Shown: positions 1-8,628 of the stretch, in pieces
Position numbering within the stretch: the first letter of the stretch is position 1
Layout of the letters: the number at the start of each line of letters is the position of its first letter
From: an uncultured Paracoccaceae bacterium
GTDB taxonomy: Bacteria > Pseudomonadota > Alphaproteobacteria > Rhodobacterales > Rhodobacteraceae
NCBI GenBank assembly: GCA_913061275.1
Contig: CAJXSR010000021.1
Span: 1 to 64,000, forward strand
Direction: 5' to 3'
DNA: 64,000 bases
Program-made: the position numbers and the translations under genes
Notes under the pieces: generated by a model
The model's input: the letters and a program-made list of their open reading frames with translations, nothing else
Database searches by the model: none
What the model was told of the DNA's origin: nothing

Positions 1-9
1 TACAAATGA

Positions 10-39
10 AAGAGCCCGCACCAAGGAATGCGGGCTCTT
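10..39. terminator. Perfect hairpin at window edge, likely intrinsic terminator
   Basis: An 11-bp perfect stem (AAGAGCCCGCA with TGCGGGCTCTT) flanks an 8-nt loop. On the minus strand it is followed by a T-rich run, TTTCATTTG, so it most likely ends the short minus-strand transcript that carries the 18-codon ORF at 112-168. It could also serve a plus-strand gene left of the window. Confidence 0.6.
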
Positions 40-111
40 CTCGAGATTTAGAGGTGGCCAAGCAGGATTGTGACATCCCGAAGCCAAGGTCTTGAGTAGA
101 GGGGCTGCCCC

Positions 112-168
112 CTAGGTTATAACCTCGCTCGTATCCTTCACCAGCTGCTCTTTTTTCCCAATAATCAT
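112..168 (-). CDS. Possible 18-aa small or leader peptide (unrecognised)
   Basis: The minus strand reads MIIGKKEQLVKDTSEVIT and then TAG. It is preceded by an unusually strong Shine-Dalgarno sequence, AAAGGAGGTGCC, ending at the ATG. Upstream at about 211-226 is a near-perfect 16-bp palindrome, ATCGGTCATGGCCGAT. Downstream is a GC-rich stretch that includes GGGGCAGCCCC, and then the terminator at 10-39. The layout resembles a stand-alone small transcript encoding a leader or small regulatory peptide. I do not recognise the peptide, and no regulated gene follows inside the window. The ribosome site is the only strong support; the ORF could also be chance within a structured RNA. Confidence 0.3.
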   Translation of the reverse strand: MIIGKKEQLVKDTSEVIT

Positions 169-245
169 TGGCACCTCCTTTCTGAATGTTTCTAATGATC
201 GGTCATGGCCGATAATAGAATCATGCAACAGGATTGCAAAATCTC

Positions 246-269
246 CAAATGTTTTTTTTAAAACATTTG
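246..269 (-). terminator. AT-rich perfect inverted repeat after the VUT transporter gene
   Basis: CAAATGTTTT and AAAACATTTG form a 10-bp perfect stem with a 4-nt loop just beyond the stop of the transporter gene at 280. It is probably a weak terminator or a 3-prime end stabiliser. The stem is A/T rich and no clean U-run follows on the minus strand. Confidence 0.4.
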
Positions 270-279
270 TGTGAAAGGG

Positions 280-906
280 TTATGTACGCGTGTCAGACAG
301 ACGGGAAACCAGTATTTTAAAGGGTAAAAGGGCGACAAGTGACAAAGCAACTTTTACAAACCAATCGGCCACACCAAGGCTTACCCATAGCGGCGCGATA
401 GGGCCTGCATCTAAAATTGGCAACATTTCATTGGCCCAAGCGACGTTTGTTGCAGGATTAATAAAGCTAAGGCTTGCGGAAAATGCGACGCTGAAAAAGA
501 TCGCGGTATCCAAAGTAGAACCAACCAATGTGGATACCAATGGTGCGCGCCACCACGCACCATTGCGCATTTTGTCAAACACAAACACGTCTGCCAGTTG
601 CGCCACCAGATAGGCAGTGCCAGAACCAATCGCGATGCGTAGTGTTACTAGCGGGCCAAACTCACCCATAATTTGTGTGCCGATAAAAGAACATGCAATG
701 CCGATAACAAAGCCAGCCCACACAACTTTGCGTGCGTTTGCAGCCCCATAAAGCCGGTTCATCAGGTCGGTGACCAGAAAGGCAAACGGGTAGGTAAACG
801 CCCCATATGTCAGCCAGTTGCCGTATAAAAATTGCACAAGTATATTAGCGGCAACAACAATAGTTGCCATGGCGATAACGCCAAAAATTAAGCCACGGTT
901 CATCAT
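280..906 (-). CDS. Queuosine precursor transporter, VUT family (YhhQ/QueT-like)
   Basis: This 208-aa inner-membrane protein has about six hydrophobic segments and the look of the vitamin-uptake transporter / YhhQ family (COG1738). Visible features include TYPFAFLVTDLMNRLYG near residue 40 and the charged cytoplasmic pattern WWRAPLVSTLVGSTLDTAIFF. Family members import preQ0 or preQ1 for queuosine tRNA modification. Two adjacent ATG codons (906 and 903) follow ACGGAG, so either may be the start. It stands alone, divergent from the next gene. I looked for a preQ1 riboswitch in the 247 bases upstream and saw none. Family assignment is good; the substrate is inferred from the family. Confidence 0.8.
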   Translation of the reverse strand: MMNRGLIFGVIAMATIVVAANILVQFLYGNWLTYGAFTYPFAFLVTDLMNRLYGAANARKVVWAGFVIGIACSFIGTQIMGEFGPLVTLRIAIGSGTAYLVAQLADVFVFDKMRNGAWWRAPLVSTLVGSTLDTAIFFSVAFSASLSFINPATNVAWANEMLPILDAGPIAPLWVSLGVADWFVKVALSLVALLPFKILVSRLSDTRT

Positions 907-1153
907 GAACTCCGTTTTGAAAAGGTTGCGGACACTTTACCCATAAGGGGATGCGCCCGCATAGCTGTCAAAATTGGTGGTGGCAAGATAAACCTTGTGA
1001 AGGTTCTACATAAGGCCAGCACATCATTTTGAGTTATTTTCTAAAATCAGCGCATTATGCAAGGGCTATCTATTGCTTGCAAATTTGCAAGCCGTTATAT
1101 TTAACGCCACAATACATACAGGCTATTCCCGTCCTAAATAAACCGGACTTTCT

Positions 1154-2059
1154 ATGAAAACCATCCCCTTTCTATTAACATGCATCTTCATGGCATTCCC
1201 TGCATTTGCTTTTGAAGTACAAAAAGTAACAGACGCAGTTTATGCACTGGTAGGTGAAATGAAGCAACGTTCGCCCGCAAACCTTGGTAATAATTCCACC
1301 CACGGTGTTATTGTTACAAAAGACGGGGTTGTGTTAATCGACGCGGGTGGCAGCTGGAAAGGGGCGCAGCGTATACACGAAAAAATTCGCACGATTACAG
1401 ATCAACCCGTGAAAGTTGTGATCAATTCTGGTGGACAAGATCATCGTTGGCTAGGCAATGGTTATTGGAAATCGCAAGGTGCTGAAATTATCGCTTCACG
1501 TGATGCTATAGAGGATCATAAAGAACGCGGTCTTATAATGTTGGCTATACTTGGCAACCTTATAGGTGATCAGCTTGATGGTACAAAACCTGTTTATGCT
1601 GAAACCGATTATGAAGATACATACAGTTTTACACTGGGTGGGCTGACTTTTGAAATAACACATGCAGGGCAAGCACATACACCGGGTGATAGCTTTATTT
1701 GGGTGCCTGAAAAAAGCACGGTGTTTACGGGTGATATTGTTTATGTTGAACGCATTTTGGGGATTAGCTCTGTGTCACATTCAGGTGAATGGATTGATGT
1801 GTTCACCGAAATGGCCAAACTTGACGCTACACATGTTGTCCCAGGACACGGACATGCAACTGATATGGAACAGGCTACGGCGGATACGTTGAATTACCTT
1901 ACAAACTTGCGTGAAAAATTAAGTGCTTATATGGCTGATGGGGGCGAGATATTCGAATCGGTGAATGTCGACCAATCGGATTTCGCTTATCTTAAACAGT
2001 TTGACAGCTTGGCCAAACGAAATGCACAGCAAGTGTATTCAGAGCTAGAGTTTGAATGA
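1154..2059 (+). CDS. Exported metallo-beta-lactamase-fold hydrolase with altered metal motif
   Basis: This 301-aa protein starts with a Sec signal peptide (MKTIPFLLTCIFMAFPAFAF). The beta-lactamase fold is recognisable, with LIDAGG near 62, AHTPGDS near 175-180, TGD near 192-194 and GHGH near 231-234. The canonical HxHxDH signature is replaced by SGGQDH (residues 92-97). Two of the three ligands for metal site 1 are therefore Ser and Gly, while D96, H97, D194 and H232 of site 2 remain. It probably binds one metal ion or has a changed activity in the periplasm. The substrate is unknown. It is monocistronic and convergent with the aminotransferase gene across a shared terminator. Confidence 0.75.
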   Translation: MKTIPFLLTCIFMAFPAFAFEVQKVTDAVYALVGEMKQRSPANLGNNSTHGVIVTKDGVVLIDAGGSWKGAQRIHEKIRTITDQPVKVVINSGGQDHRWLGNGYWKSQGAEIIASRDAIEDHKERGLIMLAILGNLIGDQLDGTKPVYAETDYEDTYSFTLGGLTFEITHAGQAHTPGDSFIWVPEKSTVFTGDIVYVERILGISSVSHSGEWIDVFTEMAKLDATHVVPGHGHATDMEQATADTLNYLTNLREKLSAYMADGGEIFESVNVDQSDFAYLKQFDSLAKRNAQQVYSELEFE

Positions 2060-2070
2060 CCTAGTCTATT

Positions 2071-2104
2071 TTATAGCGTTTCAAACATACATGAAACGCT
2101 ATAA
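2071..2104. terminator. Bidirectional terminator between convergent genes
   Basis: TTATAGCGTTTCA and TGAAACGCTATAA form a 13-bp perfect stem with an 8-nt loop, lying between two convergent stop codons. A/T runs flank both sides, so it can end transcription in both directions. Confidence 0.8.
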
Positions 2105-2120
2105 ATAAAGTGGATTAGAG

Positions 2121-3305
2121 CTAGGAAATAACTGTCGCCACAGCTTTAGCAATAATCGGGACATTGGCTTCATTCAATCCCGCGATGTTGATACGGCTGT
2201 CATCGACCATGTAGATCGCATGTGTATCACGCAGTTCCATAACCTGCTCTTTGGTCAGGCCAAGGCGTGAAAACATGCCGCGATGCTCGGCGATAAAACC
2301 AAAACGATCAGAACCCGTTTCAGCGCGTAATGCGTCGGCTAATAGTTGGCGCAACACCAACATGCCGCTGCGCACCTCTTCCAGCTCTTTTTCCCAATCG
2401 GCCCGCAGTTCAGGGTCGGTCAACACCATGGTCACAAGACGTGCGCCGTGGTCGGGGGGAAAGCTGAAGTTCTGGCGGTTCATATGGGCCAAAGCACCTT
2501 GAGTGATTTTGGCAGCATCTGCATCGGCTGAAACTGCCAACACAATACCTGTACGCTCGCGATAAATTCCGAAGTTTTTGGAACAGCTTGCCGCGATCAT
2601 CATTTCATCAAACTTGCTGGCCAGCAGACGTGTGCCATAGGCGTCATCATCCAAGCCATCACCAAATCCTTGATAGGCGATGTCGATAAACGGTGTGGCA
2701 TCTTTTGCCTGCAACAAGTCGGCAACGTCATTCCATTGTGTCTGGTTCAGGTTGGCCCCTGTCGGGTTGTGACAACAGCCGTGCAACAGCACAGTGTCGC
2801 CCGTTTGAACGTTTTGCAAGCTGGCCATCATGCCAGTGAAATCAATCGCGCAGGTTTCAGCGTCGAAATAATCGTAAGTTTTAAACGCGATGCCCAGGTG
2901 CTTCAAAATCGACAAATGGTTGCCCCATGTGGGGTTGCTGACCCAAACGGTTGTATCGGGGTTGGCCATTTTGATGGTTTCCAACACGTTGTGAATAGCA
3001 CCCGTACCGCCTGGTGTGGCGCAGGCAGAAAGACGTGCGCGGTCAACACTATCGCCCAGAACCATATCGGCCATAGCTTTGTGAAAACCCGCGTCCCCCG
3101 GAAGGCTGGTATAGGTTTTGGTATCTTCGGTTTCCCACAGCTGTTTTTCAGCTTTTTTTACCGCACGCATAATCGGTGTGTGGCCGTTTGCGTCTTTATA
3201 AACACCGACACCAAGGTCAATTTTAGTGTCGCGTTCATCGGCCCTAAACAGGCTAGATAGTATTAGGATTTTATCTGCGGGAAGGGGTTTAAGATTGTTA
3301 AGCAT
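2121..3305 (-). CDS. Aromatic amino acid / aspartate aminotransferase, class I PLP enzyme
   Basis: This 394-aa protein resembles AspC/TyrB-type transaminases. It has LGVGVYKDANG near the N-terminus, the substrate loop NPTWGNH, the cofactor-binding stretch HGCCHNPTGAN, and the PLP lysine in SCSKNFGIYRERTG. It should exchange amino groups between aromatic amino acids or aspartate and 2-oxoglutarate in the cytosol. Length is typical. The gene follows sseA by 18 bases on the same strand and is probably co-transcribed with it. Sequence alone does not settle aspartate versus aromatic preference. The closest characterised type I recall is the Paracoccus aromatic aminotransferase. Confidence 0.88.
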   Translation of the reverse strand: MLNNLKPLPADKILILSSLFRADERDTKIDLGVGVYKDANGHTPIMRAVKKAEKQLWETEDTKTYTSLPGDAGFHKAMADMVLGDSVDRARLSACATPGGTGAIHNVLETIKMANPDTTVWVSNPTWGNHLSILKHLGIAFKTYDYFDAETCAIDFTGMMASLQNVQTGDTVLLHGCCHNPTGANLNQTQWNDVADLLQAKDATPFIDIAYQGFGDGLDDDAYGTRLLASKFDEMMIAASCSKNFGIYRERTGIVLAVSADADAAKITQGALAHMNRQNFSFPPDHGARLVTMVLTDPELRADWEKELEEVRSGMLVLRQLLADALRAETGSDRFGFIAEHRGMFSRLGLTKEQVMELRDTHAIYMVDDSRINIAGLNEANVPIIAKAVATVIS

Positions 3306-3323
3306 GGTCTTTCCTTTTGGGTA

Positions 3324-4172
3324 TTAGCCCTGTTCGATAGGATAGTTGTGAAGCGCGCCCCATTCCGACCAAGAGCCGTCATAAAGTGCGTGATTATTGT
3401 GTCCAATTTTCTGTAAAGCCAAAATTAACACCGAAGCGGTAACACCAGAACCACAAGAGGTGATGATCGGCTGGTCAAGGTCAACGCCTTGTGCTTTGAA
3501 AACTGCAGTCAGTTCGGCGTCTGACTTAAGGGTGCCATCCGCATTCAACAATGATTTGAAGAAAACGTTTTTTGAGTTTGGAATGCGCCCTGCACGTAAT
3601 CCCGCGCGGGGTTCGGGGGCGTCCCCTCTGAAACGTGCAGGTGCGCGGGCGTCGATGATCTGGGCGTTGGATGTGCTTGCCACTAGAACCTGTGCCGCGT
3701 CACGCACTAGATGACCTTGGGCGGTTGCAGACAATGTACCTGATACAGGCGTGATCGGTGTACCGCTTGTGGGACGTTCTTCGGCTTTCCATTTAGGCAG
3801 ACCGCCATCTAAAACGGCGATATTGTTCAACCCGAAATGCCTGAATAACCACCAGACACGTGCGGCAGAAAATAGACCTTGGCTGTCATAGACCACGACT
3901 TGGCTGGTGTTGGAAATACCCAGATCAGAAACCTGTTTAGCAAATTGCTCGGACGTTGGGATCATATGGGGCAGATCAGATGTTTTATTACTGATCGCAT
4001 CAATGTCGAAAAATTGTGCACCCTGTATATGCTTAGCTTGATATTCGGCTAGGGGGTCACGATTTTCAGTGGGTAAGTGCCACGACCCATCTAAAATACA
4101 AAGGTTTGGATTTGACAGGTTTTCTGCCAACCATTGGGTAGAGACAAGTATATTCGGATCTTCATGATCCAT
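3324..4172 (-). CDS. sseA: 3-mercaptopyruvate sulfurtransferase
   Basis: This 282-aa protein has two rhodanese domains. The N-terminal domain is inactive and includes VVVYDSQGLFSAARVWW. The C-terminal domain carries the active-site loop CGSGVTA with catalytic Cys near residue 240; CGSGVT separates mercaptopyruvate sulfurtransferases from thiosulfate-specific rhodaneses. It transfers sulfur from 3-mercaptopyruvate to thiol acceptors. Length matches the family. It is the first gene of a probable two-gene unit with the aminotransferase, which fits a role in cysteine-derived keto-acid metabolism. Confidence 0.9.
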   Translation of the reverse strand: MDHEDPNILVSTQWLAENLSNPNLCILDGSWHLPTENRDPLAEYQAKHIQGAQFFDIDAISNKTSDLPHMIPTSEQFAKQVSDLGISNTSQVVVYDSQGLFSAARVWWLFRHFGLNNIAVLDGGLPKWKAEERPTSGTPITPVSGTLSATAQGHLVRDAAQVLVASTSNAQIIDARAPARFRGDAPEPRAGLRAGRIPNSKNVFFKSLLNADGTLKSDAELTAVFKAQGVDLDQPIITSCGSGVTASVLILALQKIGHNNHALYDGSWSEWGALHNYPIEQG

Positions 4173-4243
4173 CGCATTAGCCTTTTTAGGGTGTTCATAT
4201 CCCCATTAGACCTGTGTGCTTTGTGATGCAAGAGAGCAAAAGA

Positions 4244-4273
4244 AAACGCGCATAACTTATGCCATGCGCGTTT
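4244..4273 (-). terminator. Intrinsic terminator of the small membrane protein gene
   Basis: AAACGCGCAT and ATGCGCGTTT form a 10-bp stem around a 10-nt loop. On the minus strand it is followed by TTTTCTTTTG. It lies 17 bases past the stop codon of the 4290-4550 gene and separates that gene from sseA. Confidence 0.8.
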
Positions 4274-4289
4274 GACTAATAAAAAGTAA

Positions 4290-4550
4290 TTAGTTTTTAT
4301 TTAGCATGTTTTTAGCAGTCGCTACTAACACTAATAAAATGGCACCACCTACGCCACCGCCGGCAACTTGCCCAAGTATACTGTTTAAACCTGTTACGCC
4401 TGAAAAAGCTAAAATGTTGCTGCCTATGCCACCGCCAATGATACCCGCGACAGAGTTCATAAGAACACCCATGTTGAATTTCTTTAAAAGTGCTGCTGCA
4501 ACGTTACCACCTACTGCGCCTGATACCAGTTGTATGATTAAACCTTCCAT
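4290..4550 (-). CDS. Small Gly-rich membrane protein of unknown function
   Basis: This 86-aa, strongly hydrophobic protein has three predicted membrane-spanning stretches with many Gly residues (GAVGGN, GIIGGGIGSN, GGGVGGAILLVLVA). Gly-zipper spacing of this kind is also seen in GlsB/YeaQ-type stress membrane proteins, but I see no firm match. It has its own terminator and appears monocistronic. Function is unknown. Confidence 0.65.
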   Translation of the reverse strand: MEGLIIQLVSGAVGGNVAAALLKKFNMGVLMNSVAGIIGGGIGSNILAFSGVTGLNSILGQVAGGGVGGAILLVLVATAKNMLNKN

Positions 4551-4652
4551 ACGATTTCCCTCATGTTTGTTTTGCGCTCATTGTAGTCTGAGCCGTGGCA
4601 CCACCATAGTGTGTCCGCAGGAATTATCAAGAATCAGTTGAAATAAGGAAAA

Positions 4653-5135
4653 TCAGCCGTAATCCCGCAGCACCCGCGACTTTTGCCTTTGCCAATCGCG
4701 TTGCTTTTCGGTTTCGCGTTTGTCAGCCTTTTTCTTACCCTTGGCGATGCCTAATAGCAGCTTCACGCGGCCCTTGTCGTTGAAGTACATCTTAAGGGGA
4801 ACCAGCGTCATGCCTTGGCGGCCAATGGCCTGCCAAAGTTTGGAAATTTCACGCTTGGATGCCAGTAATTTGCGCGGGCGGCGTTCTTCATGGCCAAAGT
4901 TCCGTGCTTGCGGATAAAGTGCTACATAGCTGTTGATTAGCATCAGCTCGCCGTTTTCAACATCAGCATAGCTTTCGGTAATATGCGCCCCGCCACCCCG
5001 TAGGGACTTTACCTCTGAGCCCATCAAAACCACACCACATTCAAGCGTGTCTTCCACAGCATAGTCATACCGCGCGCGGCGATTTTCCGCGATCAGTTTG
5101 TTGTTGGTGTCAGATGGTTTCTTTTTGGGGGCCAT
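4653..5135 (-). CDS. smpB: SsrA-binding protein SmpB
   Basis: This 160-aa protein has the full SmpB pattern: N-terminal [25 protein letters not shown], the fold core ending [16 protein letters not shown], and a basic C-terminal tail ([15 protein letters not shown]). It binds tmRNA and guides it to stalled ribosomes for trans-translation. The ATG overlaps the TAA stop of the upstream P-loop gene (TAATG), so the two are translationally coupled. The tmRNA gene is not in this window. In many Rhodobacterales smpB lies near dapA, as here. Confidence 0.95.
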   Translation of the reverse strand: MAPKKKPSDTNNKLIAENRRARYDYAVEDTLECGVVLMGSEVKSLRGGGAHITESYADVENGELMLINSYVALYPQARNFGHEERRPRKLLASKREISKLWQAIGRQGMTLVPLKMYFNDKGRVKLLLGIAKGKKKADKRETEKQRDWQRQKSRVLRDYG

Positions 5136-5647
5136 TAGCTTGTTATTTGTTTTCCTGCATAGGTTTGCATTTCTTCGGGACTGGGTGCTTCCCAGATTGC
5201 GTCGATAAAGTCAAACATTTCGCGGGTGACTTCAAACTGAAATGTGTCTTTGCGTTCCGTGTTGCGCTTTTGCACACGTTGCCACCGTACATTGGTTGGG
5301 ATATCGATGAAATGTAATTGTACACTAAAGCCGTGGTTGGCGGCCCATTTCGTGAAAACCGTCCGCTCTTCTTTCTTGGTCAAGCCACAGTCGAAAATGG
5401 AAGGGATGCCTAAGGGTGCAAGTTTTTCTGCGATGTCACGCATTTGTGCACAATTGCGTAAAACACGTTCATATAACCAGTCATAACTGATTTCACTTGG
5501 TTGATCTGCGTTGTGCAAACACTGCATCCATTCATCAATGGAAAAGCGCAAACCCCCTAGGGATTGCGCCAGATTTTCTGCGTATGTGGATTTGCCTGCC
5601 CCCGTTGCACCACACACAAGGTGTATGTCGAATGTGCTTTCGGCCAT
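5135..5647 (-). CDS. P-loop ATPase / kinase-like protein (AAA_33 type)
   Basis: This 170-aa protein starts with a Walker A motif, [15 protein letters not shown], followed by FSIDEWM. That is the organisation of the AAA_33 and zeta-toxin-like kinase fold, where a conserved Asp follows strand 2. [10 protein letters not shown] probably corresponds to the second conserved region. It likely phosphorylates a small molecule or nucleic acid. The substrate is unknown. It sits between dapA (3 bases upstream) and smpB (1-base overlap), so dapA, this gene and smpB form one operon. Confidence 0.75.
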   Translation of the reverse strand: MAESTFDIHLVCGATGAGKSTYAENLAQSLGGLRFSIDEWMQCLHNADQPSEISYDWLYERVLRNCAQMRDIAEKLAPLGIPSIFDCGLTKKEERTVFTKWAANHGFSVQLHFIDIPTNVRWQRVQKRNTERKDTFQFEVTREMFDFIDAIWEAPSPEEMQTYAGKQITS

Positions 5648-5650
5648 TGC

Positions 5651-6523
5651 CTAGTTAATCAGCCCTGCATATCGCATTGCGGCCTCTACTTTTACCTTGG
5701 TACCCTCTGTCAGGCCAATAAGTGGCAAGCGCACGTCTGAACTGCATTTACCTAGAATTGATACACCATGTTTTGCGCCAACCAAACCTGGCTCGGTGAA
5801 AATTGCATTGTGCAATGGCATTAGCCGATCCTGAATTTCCAGTGCTGTTGCGTAATCACCTGCAAGGGTTGCGGCCTGTAGTTGCGCGCAAAGTTTTGGT
5901 GCGACATTCGCAGTCACTGAAATACAGCCAATACCACCTTGAGCGTTAAATCCGTGTGCAGTTGCGTCTTCGCCAGACAGTTGCACAAAATCAGCACCGC
6001 AGTGAATGCGTTGTTGGCTGACACGGGCCAAATCGCCTGTGGCATCTTTTACGCCGATGATATTATCCAGCTTTGCCAGTTTGCCCATGGTTTCTGGGAA
6101 CATATCCACCACAGAGCGCGGCGGGATATTGTAGATAACAATAGGCAGCCCCACTTCGTTCAAAGCTTCATAATGCGCGATCAGGCCGTCTTGGGTTGGT
6201 TTGTTATAATAAGGCGTCACTACCAAACCAGCATCCGCACCTACATCTTTTGCGAATTGCAAAAACTGTAATGCTTCTGCGGTATTGTTGGAACCCGCAC
6301 CCGCAATGATGGGAATACGGCCAGCGGCTGTTTCAACTACAGTTCTTATAACTTGCATATGTTCAGCATGCGTTAACGTCGGGCTTTCACCTGTTGTCCC
6401 TACAGGGGCAAGACCGTTAGAGCCTTCAGCGATATGCCACTCTACCAATGCCTTTAACGCATCATCATCCACCTTGCCGTTCTTGAACGGGGTTATCAGA
6501 GCTGGGAATGAACCTTTGAACAT
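5651..6523 (-). CDS. dapA: 4-hydroxy-tetrahydrodipicolinate synthase
   Basis: This 290-aa aldolase-family TIM barrel condenses pyruvate with aspartate semialdehyde, the first committed step of lysine and diaminopimelate synthesis. It shows GTTGESPTL near 42-50, the catalytic Tyr in YNIPPRS (Y131) and the Schiff-base Lys in GVKDATGD (K159). The start ATG follows GGAGGTAATTCCCC, a good ribosome site. It is divergent from the lytic transglycosylase gene and heads the operon with the P-loop ATPase and smpB. dapB lies elsewhere in this window (49.4 kb). Confidence 0.96.
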   Translation of the reverse strand: MFKGSFPALITPFKNGKVDDDALKALVEWHIAEGSNGLAPVGTTGESPTLTHAEHMQVIRTVVETAAGRIPIIAGAGSNNTAEALQFLQFAKDVGADAGLVVTPYYNKPTQDGLIAHYEALNEVGLPIVIYNIPPRSVVDMFPETMGKLAKLDNIIGVKDATGDLARVSQQRIHCGADFVQLSGEDATAHGFNAQGGIGCISVTANVAPKLCAQLQAATLAGDYATALEIQDRLMPLHNAIFTEPGLVGAKHGVSILGKCSSDVRLPLIGLTEGTKVKVEAAMRYAGLIN

Positions 6524-6675
6524 GGGGAATTACCTCCGAATAGATGATGTTTGCGTGTTGCTTTACAATTATTTTAACCATTTGGCACGATCTAAAATGA
6601 CCTTTGCCAAGTTCATCCTAGAAAAACAAGAGTAAGTTGGATAGATTCAGGCAGGAAAAGGGCGAAAGCAGTTAC

Positions 6676-8628
6676 ATGATACCTATGGTCAGAATTTTTG
6701 CGGTATTTACGGTAATGTTTGCCCCTGTTTTGCTATTTGCCAATACCGAAGAGGAAAACGGTGATTTGCTTTCAACAGCATTTAGCGCGGTTGAAAGCAA
6801 AGATTGGGTTTCAGCAGAACATTATGCGTCCCAAATTAGTGATTCTGTTGGCAGTGACCTAGTTACGTGGGAACGGCTTCGCCAAGGCGAAGGTAGCTGG
6901 GAAGAATATCAGGAATTTCTTGCGCGAAATGCCGACTGGCCAGGATTGAAAAGACTGCGTCGTAAAGGTGAAGCAACCATCCCCAAAGGCAGCGACCCTA
7001 CAATTGTACGGGCGTATTTCGCAGTACAATTACCACAAACAGGTGCGGGGTCCATTCGTCTGGCAGAAGCATATTCTACGCAAGGTAGGGTGGCAGAAGC
7101 ACGTGTTGAAGCACTACGCGCATGGACGGAAATGTCTTTGAAACAACATGATGAGGTAACGTTATACAAGGATTATAATGGGGCACTTTCAAAGCAAAAC
7201 TTAAAACGCCTAGATAATCTGTTATGGCGTGGATTAACCCGTGAAGCTGAACGTATGTTCAAAAGAGTGCCTGATGGTTATGTGAAATTGGCAAAGGCGC
7301 GAATTAGCTTGCAACGCGCGACGAAAGATGTGGACATCAAAATTGCCAATGTGCCGGATCATTTGCAATCTGACCCTGGTCTTGCATATGACAGATTTAA
7401 GTGGCGTGTGAAAAAAGGCCGATGGGATGATGCGCAGGAATTATTGGCACGTCAAACAGGCTCGGTTGAAAAGCTGGGGCGGCCAGAGGCATGGTCAAAC
7501 CGACGCCGTGGTTTTGCAAGGCGCGCAATGCGGGCAGGTGACACTGATCTGGCCTATTGGCTGGCCAGCCAGCATGACCTTTCAAAAGGATCAAATTACG
7601 CTGACCTTGAATGGTTGTCGGGATTTATTTCTTTGACAAAAATGAATGCACCGAAACAGGCACTGGGGCACTTTTTAAACTTTCAAGCCGCAGTAAAAAG
7701 CCCGATAAGCCAAGGGCGTGCTGGGTATTGGTTGGGGCGGATTTATGAAAAGCTGGGCCAGAATGATAAGGCACAAAAATCTTACCGTCTGGGTGCCAAA
7801 CATCAAACCAGTTTTTATGGGCAATTATCAGCAGAGAAATTAGACCTTAAGGCGGATAAATCACTTAGCGGTACTGAAGTAACTCGAAATTGGCGCCAGG
7901 CACGTTTTTTAGATGTTGCCTCCGTTCGGGCTGGTATTTTACTGCACTATGCAGACGATCAGGCGCGAATGCGATGGTTTTTCACCCATGTTGCGGAAAA
8001 GCTAGATCGCGAAGGCCTTAGCCAGCTTGCCGATTTATCATTGGATTTGGATCGCTCGTATGTGGCATTGGCGATTGCCAAACAAGCGGCGAAACGTGGG
8101 ATTATTCTACCAAAATCGTATTTCCCAATTACGGAACTTGCGACCTATTCGGTGGATGTTGCACCTGAAATTGCCATGTCTATTGCAAGGCGCGAAAGCG
8201 AATTGAACACAAATGCGATCAGTCCTGCGGGTGCGCGTGGACTGATGCAGATTATGCCAGCAACAGCGCGTAAAGTTTCTAAAGATATAGGTGTGGCATA
8301 TTCCAAGACCCGCCTAACGACTGACTGGCGATATAATGCGCAACTGGGAACAGCCTATTTGGGCGGCCTGCTAGAGATATTTGACGGCTCTTATATATTG
8401 GCATTTGCTGGCTATAATGCGGGGCCACATCGTGCAGAAGCTTGGATAGAAAAGTTTGGCGATCCGCGTGATAGCACGATCGATCAGATTAACTGGATCG
8501 AACATATTCCGTTTCGGGAAACGCGTAACTATGTGATGCGGGTAATGGAATCGCTGCACGTGTATCGCGCACGTCTGAAAGGCAAAACACCGCCGCTTAA
8601 ATTGACGCAGGATTTAACGCGCGGATAG
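6676..8628 (+). CDS. Soluble lytic murein transglycosylase (Slt type)
   Basis: I prefer the ATG at 6676 over the TTG at 6637 in the ORF track, because a signal peptide (MIPMVRIFAVFTVMFAPVLLFA) begins there. The roughly 650-aa protein has a long helical superhelical domain, as in Slt70, and then a C-terminal GH23-type catalytic domain. That domain has ARRESELN with catalytic Glu near residue 507, SPAGARGLMQIMPATA, and AGYNAGPHRA. It cleaves peptidoglycan glycan strands in the periplasm, forming 1,6-anhydro ends. It is divergent from dapA, and its last 15 bases overlap the end of the convergent EamA gene. Confidence 0.92.
   Translation: MIPMVRIFAVFTVMFAPVLLFANTEEENGDLLSTAFSAVESKDWVSAEHYASQISDSVGSDLVTWERLRQGEGSWEEYQEFLARNADWPGLKRLRRKGEATIPKGSDPTIVRAYFAVQLPQTGAGSIRLAEAYSTQGRVAEARVEALRAWTEMSLKQHDEVTLYKDYNGALSKQNLKRLDNLLWRGLTREAERMFKRVPDGYVKLAKARISLQRATKDVDIKIANVPDHLQSDPGLAYDRFKWRVKKGRWDDAQELLARQTGSVEKLGRPEAWSNRRRGFARRAMRAGDTDLAYWLASQHDLSKGSNYADLEWLSGFISLTKMNAPKQALGHFLNFQAAVKSPISQGRAGYWLGRIYEKLGQNDKAQKSYRLGAKHQTSFYGQLSAEKLDLKADKSLSGTEVTRNWRQARFLDVASVRAGILLHYADDQARMRWFFTHVAEKLDREGLSQLADLSLDLDRSYVALAIAKQAAKRGIILPKSYFPITELATYSVDVAPEIAMSIARRESELNTNAISPAGARGLMQIMPATARKVSKDIGVAYSKTRLTTDWRYNAQLGTAYLGGLLEIFDGSYILAFAGYNAGPHRAEAWIEKFGDPRDSTIDQINWIEHIPFRETRNYVMRVMESLHVYRARLKGKTPPLKLTQDLTRG

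Noticed and set aside
40-110. tRNA-like look of the GGTGGCCAAGCAGG stretch
   Set aside because: No acceptor stem pairing, no T-loop TTCRANNC and no cloverleaf could be built on either strand.
290-613. 107-aa plus-strand ORF inside the VUT transporter gene
   Set aside because: It is an antisense shadow of the transporter with no ribosome site and no family features.
907-1153. Possible preQ1 riboswitch upstream of the queuosine-precursor transporter
   Set aside because: I read the minus strand for the preQ1-I, -II and -III signatures and saw none.
2670-3260. 196-aa plus-strand ORF within the aminotransferase gene
   Set aside because: Antisense shadow of a conserved enzyme with all its motifs intact.
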